Both the position numbers and the translations under genes were made by a program. Below, piece after piece: positions 24,301 through 36,300 of a stretch of DNA of 64,000 nucleotides. Origin of the DNA: Branchiostoma belcheri (taxonomy: Eukaryota > Chordata > Leptocardii > Amphioxiformes > Branchiostomatidae). Every line of letters starts with the position of its first letter. Position 1 is the stretch's first letter. The stretch lies in NCBI RefSeq assembly GCF_001625305.1, contig NW_017803910.1, forward strand, positions 2,521,754 to 2,585,753, read 5' to 3'. The notes under the pieces were generated by a model. It was given only the letters and a program-made list of their open reading frames with translations, made no database searches and was not told where the DNA came from.

Positions 24301-27300
24301 TACATGATCCTCTAGGTTAAATACTCCAAGGATGCCCTGAAAGAAGCTCAGAGTAAGAAGTTTGATGCAGCTGGAGATTCAGTGGTCGTCAAGACGGCTC
24401 AGGAAGTCTCAGAGCTGACCAGTGAGGTAGGAAAATGTGTCTTCTGTTTACACAGAAAAGGGGTGGGGGATATCCCTTTGCTAGTGTTAGAATTTTAAGT
24501 GAAGCTCTGTAAAAGAAAATCATTTTCTGACAGACGGTAGCCTACCAAGGTACATATGTGTATAAGATTATGCATAACTTATATCATTCATATTGTTAGA
24601 TCTTTGTTGGTGCATTTTCAGTTTTCCTTGAAAGTAGTCTCTGATATGATGCATAGTAGTGTTCTACAATTTTGTTCACATTGAAGCACCAGTTTAAGTG
24701 TTGTTGGCGTGAAAGATGAAATGAGAATCTGACCATCCTTGGCCAATTATAGTGTTGGTGGAGTGAAAAATAGATTGCAGAACTGACCAATCCCTGACCT
24801 CTTCTCAGGTCAAGTACAAGGAGCAGGCAGAGAAGACCAAGTCCCAGCACAAAGTACCTGTAGATGCACCTGACTTTATTTGGGCCAAGGAAGTGGGAGA
24901 ACTGCAGAACCAGGTGAAGTGCCTCTAGCGATACTTTGCTGAACTGCATAACACCTCACATAGATGTATGCCATGGTGAAGAATCCAGTAATATCATGTA
25001 CATGGCTGCTGGTTAGGATGGGACTTGTTAGACTCTACAATGTTCAGCCATGGTTGTGAAAATGATAGCTAGAAAGTTCATATGTGTTGGTAGAAGTCAG
25101 TCTGAAACTGGTTTGAGTAATTTCCAAGACAAAAAAAATTATACTCACCCAAATGTTTGACTGTTCAATTTTCCAGTCTTTGTCAAGAAATGATGTTTTT
25201 TTCTGAGTCTGAGTCTAGTGTGATATCTGTCTTGAAGGGTAGAGATGGACACATAATTTCTTTTGCAAAGAGGTTTTAATCTTTGAAAATCTTCTTTTAC
25301 AGCGCTTGTATGCAAAAGACAAGTCGGACAAGTATGTTCCTGTTTTGGACACTCCAGTCAACCTTCATGCAAAGGAGGCTGGCACTCTACAGAGCCATGT
25401 AAGTCAGATTTTCCTTTAGTCTTGTGTGTGCTTTGCCTTCATGGTAAGTCAAGAAGAAAATGACATACCTGTTTGGGTACAAGAATCTACTAGACACATA
25501 AAAGAAATTGACTCTTTCCTTCATCTCTCCAAACACGGCTCCAATAACAGCAAGTTGTGCTGGTACTTTTACTGTATAATAGGTACATGCACTGCTTAGA
25601 ACTGTGAATTGTGAACAGTAATACTTACTCTTTCATTCACCCCAAACACAGCTCCCCTACAGTAACCGCAACGCTGGCACGCTATTCTCTGAGTACAGAG
25701 GACAGCGTTACACACCACTGGTCACCCTGGAGAAGAAACATACAGATGAGGTACAGAGCATGATCAGTGATGTCATCTACAAGGATGAGGCTAAGGAGAT
25801 CATGCAGAAGGGACACAGTCAGTACCCCTTCACTCCTGAGATGTCCAGGGTAGAGGAAGCTGAGAAACTCAAATCTGAGGTAAATGATGTACAACATCTA
25901 TGAACTCAACATAATTGTAAGCAACTGTTCAAACTTTGAGATCAAAATGTTATTATATGACAAAAGTACTGTTTGTTTTTGTATTGTTCTGGCACTAGAA
26001 TCTGTACAAGGCCAACTATGAGAAGCACAAACAGGTGTACACACAAACCCCCAACACAGCCCACATCACAGCGTGTAAGGAGGCTGCAGAGTTACAGAGT
26101 GAGGTGAGGTGACAGTTATTATGAATGGTTTATTATTTGAATTTAATTTCTTGGGTTTTAGATTAATATGTATGTAAGATTAATATCTAGGGCTCAAAAA
26201 TTACTAAGTGCATGTGCACCTTGGTGCACCCAAAATTGGAGCTGTGCACCCAATTTTTTTCTATGTGTGCACCAGTGCAACCATATATTTTCATAGGATT
26301 ACATATGTAAAGGTTTCTAAATGTATACTAGTATATACAGCATATTCTTGATGTCTAAATGTCAGAAAAACATTATTTCATATGGTGAACCCCCAAAATT
26401 TGGGGCTGGGTACCAGTGCACCAGTGCACAGTATTCCGAAAAGTGAATCATGAAAACACTGGTAAAAGATTCCTTACACAGATATTTTTCCTCCCAGATG
26501 AAGTACAGAGAACAGTATGAGAAGGGGAAAGGTCATGGCTATTTCCTCCCACCAGACTCGATGGAAAATGTCAGGGCAAAGGAGGCCAGTCAGCTGGCTA
26601 GTCAGGTAGGTAGAATGTACTAATGGTTTATAATGTATGAAGTCTTCACTCTAGCTTTCTGTGGCTCTAACCTGTACATGTACGTAGGTCTCTAAAAGTC
26701 ATCAATTTAGTAACCTTCTTTCATGTTGTAGGTGAATGTTTAAACTTTTCTTAAAGTTGATATACATGTACAGTAATAGTTATGATTGTAGTCTTATATG
26801 GGACAGGGTTGTCAGTCCTATTCTACCATGGAAGGCTTAAGCCACAGTTGGACATACAATTTTATAAAGGTGGGGATGTTGTTGGTCTGGGGGTGTTGTC
26901 GCTCTTTTCTGTCTTCCTATCTCTAGTTTCTACAATGTAACTTCCATAAATATACTCAGTAATATTTACATTGTAATAATTGACATTTTGGTTTGAACCT
27001 CCCAGATCCTGTACACCCACGATGCTCAGAAGGAAGCACAGACCAAACCCTACAACCCCGTGTCTTCCCTCACACTCCTGACTGCCCAGGCCGTCTCAGA
27101 CCTCACCAGCGAGGTGAAGTATTCAGAGGAGGCAGAGAAAACCAAGTCGCAGCACAAGATGCCTCCAGATGCACCGGAGATACAGAGGGCCAAGGAAGTT
27201 GGCCAGCTACAGAGCCAGGTAGGTTTGGATTTTAAAATAAAACTTATGGTTGACAGTTTTTGGCACATTGATAACACCAAATCTCATCAGTGTTTGGAGT

Positions 27301-30300
27301 CCGACACAGTATCAACGATTTAGCCAAAAGCCTGGTAGGCATCACTCCACCACTTTATTGCTCTGTTTCAAATCCCAGAACCATTGTCAGAATTAGCCTA
27401 CTGCTGCCCACCCCTGTGTCAGGGACCCCTGCAGCACCATAGTCAAAGACTACTAACTACTATTGTCAGTTGACAATTAATTTGATGTGACCTCTACCCC
27501 CTCCAGGTTCAGTACACCAAGGACAAGACTAACCAGTACACCGCTGTGCTGGACACACCCAGTAATCGTCATGCAGTGGAGGCCACCAGACTCACCAGCG
27601 AGGTAACTACAGGGTTTCACTACCATACTAAGTCGTAATGTTTTCAAAAGTTGGCACATTTCCTTGAATCTTCTACTGCTTGCTTCAATCTGAGTCATTG
27701 ATTTATGACATAGATTTATGTGATGCTGTTATTAACCAGCACAATGCTAACTATGTGATCAGCTCGACTGAGTGAGCAAGCCATATTATAATGTATTATT
27801 ATTATCCTTGCAATCAAAAAGGCCTGTCCTTGGTACTGAACACCTTCCTCACAGTCAAACATGCCTGTCCTTGGTGCTGAACACCTTCCTCACAGTCAAA
27901 CATGCCTGTCCTTGGTGCTGAACCTTTACACCTTCCTCACAGTTTTTTTGTTTCAGGAATGTGAGACATAACAAGTTAGGATGAATAAAGTTTGTCATCT
28001 CTGTGAGTGTAACAGATGAAAGAGAAAAAGATGAAATTAATTTCATACCATATAAATTTCCCATGTTTCGCAGCTTCCTTACAAAGAAGAAGCTGAAGAC
28101 ATGATCAGGAACAAGGCGTTTGCAGCACAGGACACCCCGGTCATGGATCGCGTGAAGAAAGTGACGGACCTTCAGAGCGACGTGGTGTACAAGGCTGACG
28201 CTAAACACATCATGTCGCTGGGCCACAGCCAGTACCCCTGGACCCCTGACATGGCCAGGGTACAGGAGGCAGAGACCATCAAGTCTGAGGTGAGATGGAA
28301 CTCTGGGTAGTCATGTAGTACACCGGTTTACAAGGTAAAAGTTCTGAAGACATATTAATAAATGAAGATGTACCTGTAGCTGGTGTGTTACGCGGAAGGG
28401 CGGTCATACTCGCTAGACACAGAATACAGATACAGATACAGACAGATTACAGTCAAACCGCTAGTAGTCAGCTCCCATGCAAAAGGACCATTTGGCCATT
28501 ATACTCTAGTCAACCTGAATCATACTAAAAGTTTAACTTTTGTTCGACCTTTTAACTTTTCTTCAATTTATAATCAAATGGATGTTTGTTGACACAGCGC
28601 CTCTACACCAGGGATTCCAAGGATCAGAAGCAGAAGTTCACCATCCTCCCAGAAACTCCTGAGGTCGCCTTAGCAAAGGAAGTGGCTAAACTCCAAAGCG
28701 AGGTATGCAAACTGCAATTTTTGCTTTTTAATAAGAAAATTTGCTGTCTATACTTATAGCTATTGTCAGAAGCTTAAATCTTTGTGTTTTAGTGTTGAGT
28801 GCATGTTGCAGCTTTTCCTTCCACCCTGACTCACAGAAACAATGTGACAGAATGATGTTTTAGTTTAGAGTTCATGTTGTTGTTGTAGAAAGACATGTAC
28901 ATATACATGTATGTTTAGTTACAGTAATGGTGTGACTGAACAATGTTTTAGTGTTGAGTTCATGTTGTAGTTTTTCCTTCTACCCGACACATAGAAACAG
29001 TACAAGGAGGAGTACCAGAAGGAGAGAGGCAAGGGTCTCCACCTTCCCCCCGACGCTGTGGACAACCTGCGGGCCAAGGAAGCCAACCTGTTAGCCAGTC
29101 AGGTCTGTCTTAGTACATACCCACCTTTCAACTTCACTAATCAGATCTTCTCAATGCATCTCTTCTGGTACTGGTACAAAAGGTTTATGTACAAATCCGG
29201 AAGAGTTTGATTATGTTCTTCTGAACCTTCTCAATAACGATAGAAACAGTACTGTAATAAACTTGACAGAATCTTAAACAAATCAAACAGCCTGAGGACA
29301 AAACTAGGCAGTCCTTTATCTTTTTCAAACAAAACAGAACCATATGGATTGTTTATTGTTGACTTCCTCGTGTCCTACAATACTCAAGCTTACCCCGAAA
29401 GATCTGTCCAGTATTACATGTAGTTATGCTCATTGTAGATGTCACTTTGGTCACCTCTGTGTTGCATGAGGCCACTAGAGTAGTGTAAATTCACCCAGTA
29501 CCAGTACGTATGGAGCCCTACATGTACCTGAAAGTTACAGCAAGTGTTGATTTTTACCACCTGTGCAGATCAAATATGCTGAGGAGGCTCGCAAATCCGC
29601 CGAGGGTAAGAAGTTTGATGCTGTGGCCGAGACGCCGGTGTTCAAGACAGCCATAGAGGCAGCCGAGTACGCCAGCGAGGTATCATGGGCGGAATGTCGA
29701 GCTATGTTCTGTCTTCTTCGTGGGTGGAATGTGGAGCCGTCCTCTGTCTTCCCATGAGGTTTTGTCCTTTTGTGCGACAAGTGGTCTTACTGTATTCATA
29801 GTATGTGGTACGTTATGTCTTGTTTAATGTTCCATTCAAATGTAGACTAAGTACATGTTTTGTAGCTATTGTATTTGCATATACAAGTACCAAAGCCTGC
29901 TGTTAGATGTATTTGAAAAAAAAACTTAAATACAAAACATCAGTTTGTCCTCCATTGTGTGTACAGTTACTGTAGATGTGATAATTCTGTTATGTCATAC
30001 ATGTACATGTAAGTGTCATTAGTTATGTGTAAGAATTTATGTAATATGTATTGAATAGTCTAAGTGTGATTGTGGTAGGTGATTGTATTGTGTTTGTTTT
30101 TATGCATGCTTTCATTGTTTTGTATAAGTCTCCTTGGACATGTTTTCCTTTCTTGTAATAAAACTGTTTCTTGTCCTGTCTCTGTCTCCCATTATTTTCC
30201 GTCTTCATTCATTCCTGCCTTTGCTACATTCTGCATTCATTTCTGCCACATGTTGACACTCCACTGCCACATGCCACTTGCTACATTCTCCTCCTCACAT

Positions 30301-33300
30301 CGCCACACCTGCAGCAATCTTAACTCCTTCTTTTTCTCTCAGCAGTTCTTTTCTCAGTTCACTTGGCAGCTGCTGGATTCTGGAACATCTCTTTTTGTGT
30401 GACTGTACCTCATTACTTTCTTTCTAACTGCATGACACAATCTTCATATATTTTGCTATAATATAATTGTTTTACCATGCTCTGTTGTTGACATGTTCTT
30501 GTGCAACATTATGAAGCTCTATCATCTCATTACCAGTCAATTCTCCAAATGCATTCTTATATTGCTTGATAATGTCTGTTTTCTTGCTGTTGAAAATTTC
30601 TTCTGACTGGATATGTTCTTTTCTATCATTTTCTCTACTTCGTATCATGATCTATGTTCTACAAGTTTCTTACATTATTCGTCTTAAAACTTTCTACAAC
30701 CTATCCTTAACTCCAGTATATTGTGAGGCTAGATGTATCTTCTTGTTGTATGTGTTGTTGATGTTGTATGTGAGCCTTGTCTGTACCTTGTTTTGTCTCA
30801 CGTTTGTTGTTTCCGTCCGCTGCTGCTATGATTACATCAGACAAACTACGTGAAGGATTATGAGAAGGGGAAGACCAAATACAACATTACCGCGGACACT
30901 CCCCTCATGAAGACCGCCAGACAGTCTTCAAATCTGGCAAGTGAGGTACGCATCATTTTAAAAACAGTCTTATTATGATAGAAGTTTAGAAATTTAGAAA
31001 TTTCTGCAGGGATTTAGGTTTTCCCTGCAGAAAGAAGGTTTTCTTGTGGGGAAGGGACAAATATTTCACCCAATCTACTAGTACTTAATAAAATAGTTGC
31101 TTCTGGAAATGTATGAAATATCATTTCAGGGAGTTTGAAATTCAGATGTCAGAATTTTATGGTCTTACCAGCTTAGTACCTCTAGCTCTATGCCTAGAAG
31201 TGGCCTTGCATTGAGCGACACCGTTAAAAAAAAGAAGAAAAAAAAGAAACATAACATGCCTAAATGTGGACTTTTTTGCTTCCAGTTCAAGTACCAGCAG
31301 CAGGTCAAAGGGGCCAAGTTTGAGTCAATCTGTGACGGCATTCGCGAGGTGCATTGCGCTACTGCCAGCAAGCTGCAGAGTGACGTAAGTATTGCACATT
31401 ATATTACCGGTAGTTTAAAAAGCACTGTTACACAGTAATAAACAGAAATTGTGCAAGGAGGGCCTAAAAGCCAGATACACATTTGTGGGAAACGGTATGT
31501 ACAATGCGGTTCCAAACGTACAGGAGTATAATACAATGTCACAATTGTTGTCCTGTACATTTGGGACTGCATTGTAGATACCGTTACCTGCAGCTGTAAC
31601 CATGTAGATATGTAAATACTTTGCATTTCAGAACCCATCTAGAGCAGCGACACCTATGCTGTTTACTTGGTTGTGTAGAAAGGGTCTCTTTGTGTACTTA
31701 CTTACCAATCTGATTAAACTATTCACGTATGTGTCACTGTTATGCTTCCCCTGACAGATTGAGTACAAACAGCCACTTGGGAGGTACACCGTGATCACCG
31801 ACACTCCGGAGATGAGGAAGATCGCCTCTCTCCAGGAGATCATCAGCGATATCTTCTACAAGGAGGAGGCCAAGGAAATCATCGAAAGATGCTGCAGCCA
31901 GGCCCCCATTTACTTGGAGATGGATCGCATGGCCAGGCTGCAGGACCTGCTCAACATGGTAGGGGGCGTCGTTTTCTTGCATTCTTATGGTAGCAGAACA
32001 CAGTTTTCGCCCTATGGGGATTTCTATAGTTAAGGACCCCAAGATGACTCACTTCGACGCGGTAAGAATTATAGCAGGGTGCATTTCACAAAATACGAAA
32101 ATCGAATATGTTTCAGAAGAAGGTACAAACTACAAGATATCTAGAAACGAACAAATCCTGTCGGCGTATCTGCTCGTAACGTACACTTTGAAATCGCCTC
32201 CTACAGACGTGACCTGAACTGCAGCCGACTCACCCGGAAAGCCAGTTGCGCAATACGGCGCATTTATACACGAACTGCAAAACCTTCACAATTCAAATCA
32301 CACAGTCTCAAACCCGATACATTCCTACACCACACAGCTCAATCTGGCTGACGCTCTTATCAGTCTTTCTACCCAGCCTTCAAGAATATTCGCTGCACTA
32401 CTTTCTATACCCGCGTCATCGTCCCCGGGGGTCGCCCATTAATACTGTGACCTGCTACCTTGAATACACGTGTCAGTAAAGAATGCCTCTTCATCTGTCT
32501 ATCCATTCATAGATCTATCTACCTTCAATCAATTCATCCATCCTCAGTCATACATGAGAGCTTACCTTTTTTGTAAGGCATAAACAGGCCTTTTACATTG
32601 TAAGTCTCTGTAATCCTTTCTTCCTTTCCTTCCTTCCTTCCTTAGTACTGTAACTGTAACTTGTAAGATAATGGTGTTTGTTTCCTCCCAGACTCAGTAC
32701 CGTGAGAAGTGGGAGATGGACAAGAAGAAGTACACCGTCCTCACCGACTCACCGGAGCTCATCCGAGTTGTGGAGACTGGCAAGCAGCAGAGTGATGTGA
32801 GCCTTAAAGCTGCTTCTCCTCTTTAAGATGTTTTGATATCTTCCAGAACACAACTTTTAAAAACTACAGATAGAATGTCATCCTTAAATACCTAAACATG
32901 ACTTTTAACAGTACGTTCTGTAAAAGTGCTATGCACGTTACGTTTGGGATTTCTCACAGGCGCAGTACGTTCTGCAGACATGTTGGTTGCTCTAATTATA
33001 ATCTATAAGACTTAGTCCAGGTGAGAAATTTGGACATAGTGTTTTCATGAATGACTCTTGTTTTTAATCCTCAGTACACTGTGATGCTATGCACATTATC
33101 TTCCAGACTCTCATAGGTGTAGTATAGACATGCTGGTTGCTGTCACTACAATCTGTAAGTCCAGGTGAGACAGTTGGAAGTACATGTAGTGTTTTCACGA
33201 ATGATTGTTGTTGAACTGTAATCCTCAGCTGGAGTACAAGAAAGACATGCAGAAGCAGCAGAAGAAGGGTTACCACCTGGTGCCCGACGCCATGGCCTTC

Positions 33301-36300
33301 TCCACGGCGAAGGAGGCTGCCAAGATCGCCAGCGATGTGGAGTACAAGACCAAAGACCTGATCGACATGCGGCAGGCGAGCTTCAAAAACGTCCACGAGT
33401 CCCCCTGGTACCTTCAGGCCAAGCTTTCTGCAGAAAACGCCTCAGGGGTGAGTACAAGTAATCAGGAGTGTGGCTCAAAACCAAGAAGTTCCGGGTTCAA
33501 TCCCTAGACTTGTCCAAAGTTGTAACCTTGGGAAACACACTTTACATGACTTGCCTCATAGTACAGATGAGGGACACCCACTGGGCCTCTTGGCTAATAC
33601 ACTGTCTGAAGGGTGTTCAAACACTGATGAGGACACACACAGATTTGGTGTTGCCAAGTCCAAGGTATAACATTGACTGTAAGGTAGCTGACCAATGACA
33701 GCTTTTAAGTGATGTGCACAAATATATTATGTAACTTCTCTTTTTGAAGCACAATGAAGATATATAAACTTACATATTATCTAACACCATTTATGCTTAG
33801 AAGTATTATAAGAGCATTGGCCTTGCTTTAACCAGTGTAACTGTCTCTATTACATGTAGTTTGTTGCCAGTTAGAAGTAATCGTACCTTTTACCCATTTC
33901 AGATCAAGTACATAAAGGACTATGAGAAAGAGAAGATCCACTACCTGACACCAGTAGACAGAGTTGACTTTGTTGCTGCTAAGGCTGTCAGTGGCATGTC
34001 AGAGGTAAGGGCTCGAAATACTGAGTACATGTACATGTATGCATTAGTGCAGGTAGAATTGGGGCTATGCAGGTACATGTATTTCTGATATCCACTTGCA
34101 CCTAACCTGCACTGATCCATGTACTGGGTTTGTGTACAAATGTAGGTACATAATTATGGATTTTTATTTGCTGCATATTGTTTACAATCATGTAAATTGC
34201 AGCCAATAGTTGTCATTAATATCATCATCAGATCAATCTTATAAATTTTCTTTTGTTTCTGGACTTATAAGAAATTTGGAAGGTTTTGAGAGTTTGCAGT
34301 AGTGTTGTAACAAGACTGTTTCTTCCACTGCAGCGTAAATACAGGCAACAACCAGGAAAACCCATCTCCATCCCAGACACACCAGAGATCGTCCGCAGCA
34401 AAAAGCTGGGAGTCCTCAAGGATGTAAGTAGAATGTCCCTTTTTTTGCTCTGAAAAGTCGATCAAAATGTTTTATAGGTTATGGTAGTGGAATTGTCAAC
34501 TGTACATGCTGACACTCTGACCCTCAGAAGAGAGGCTGGAGTCACATGTTTCTGCTTTACTTTATACAAGTCTACCTCAATGTTTCGTCATGTGTAGCTT
34601 CTTTACTTTAGTGGCTTGGCACGTAGTGACCACAAGAACAATGCATGCCTGCTTACAGTATATACACAGTCATGTAGAGTAAGTCTTTCATGCAAGCTGT
34701 GAGAAACATAAATTGTTTCTTGTTTGCCATTTTGTGTTCCTCTCATTTATGGATCATCATCATCAGAATTATTCTTAGGATTCAAAATGTATCCTGTTTG
34801 TTACTAACAAGTTCGATCTTGAAAACTAAACTGTTTTTTTTTCTGCTAAACTAACAGCAAGTCTACAAGCAAGAGCCAGGTGCCTTCATTTCAACCCCAG
34901 ACTCTATGGAGATGGAGAGAGTTAGGACTCTACAGGAAATCACCAGCGAACAATACTACAAGGAGGACGCTCAGTGGCTTGTACAGAGATGTCTGAGCCA
35001 GTATCCCTTCTCTGTAGAGCTGGACAGAGTCAACAAAGTCAAGTATCAGAATGATCCGGTAAGTGCTAATTTAATTTTATACTGAGTGCAGATGTGAGCA
35101 AAAAAATGATAAAACATATTTTTTGAGAAGTAGTATTTTCAGGAAGTTTTTAACAGAGGTATTTCTTTCCTTCAGCGTGTATACCAATGGGAGGCAGACA
35201 GGGAGAAACAGAAGTACACAGTCCTGGCAGACTCCCCCGAGATCACTCGTGTGGTGAACGCTGCCAAGATGCAGAGTGACGTAAGTCAGAATCTTCCATA
35301 GTCTCATGGCAACAATCTTCCAGTCATGCAACAGTGTGAAATGAAGCACGCATAACATTTTCTAAAACTAGTTTCCTTTTGTGAGTTAAGTCATTGTCTT
35401 TGGTTAATATTTAGATGTCAATGTAATAAATGTATGTTCTTACCGTCAATAGCGTGTCTACCAGCAAGGCTATGAGAAGCAGAAAGCAGGAGGCTACAGG
35501 CTGGCCGCTGATGCTCCTACTTTCCTCACAGCTAAGGAAGCAGCCAAGAATGCCAGTGATGTAAGTAGTCTACATTTTAGTCACTTTTTAAAATGATGAG
35601 CTTGATATACTAGAACTAGCAGAGTCTGTCTTTACATTGTAAATCATTAGATTGAAGCTGACAGTAACACTGAAAAAATTCTCTTGCAGTATGCCTACCA
35701 GTCAGGACTTAGGGAGGCCCGAGGGAAGGGATTCCCCAACTTCCAGGAGTCTCCACTTTTCCTGCAGAACAAACTGTCAGCACAGCTGGCCTCTGGGGTG
35801 AGTATACAATGAATAGAGCAACTCTCATGTTTTTGTTAAACAGTTAAGAACTTTTTTATGATGATAGTTAGTTGATTGCTGTCTCCGTGGTTTCTAAAAG
35901 ATTATTTACTTTAAATTTTCATTGTGTTTCATTTTGTCTTATGTTTCAAAGGCTGTGTACACCAAGGACTATGAGCAGCAGAAGCTGAAGTACACCCTCC
36001 CTGCTGACAGGGTGGACATGGTGACTGCTAAGGCTGTTCTGGACTTGTCTGAGGCAAGTGGCTGTATTTTCTGTTGTCAAAAATGTCTTACATTTTTTGA
36101 AAATAAAAGAAGCTATCAATGAAAGCAACTCTGAATAGAATTTTTATGCTTTGTTATTATATATTGTCATTGTTATTTGCTTAGTACTGGTATATAATTT
36201 ACTAACCGAAATATATAATGTATTTTATGAGATAAGTGTAATGTTAACAATTTTCCTTTCACTTCTTGTTCTACAGCGCAAGTACAGGCAGAAGCCAGGA

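Noticed and set aside
30079..30853. Open frames in the 1161-base intron as alternative exons
   Set aside because: Low-complexity, Phe/Leu/Cys-rich translations of pyrimidine-rich DNA without nebulin motifs.
31987..32217. 76-codon open frame in the SR13 b-c intron as a separate gene or extra module
   Set aside because: DPKMTHFDA faintly recalls a module, but there is no xxYK start, no acceptor at the right place and no similarity to sister exons. It is kept only as part of the CpG-rich intron note.
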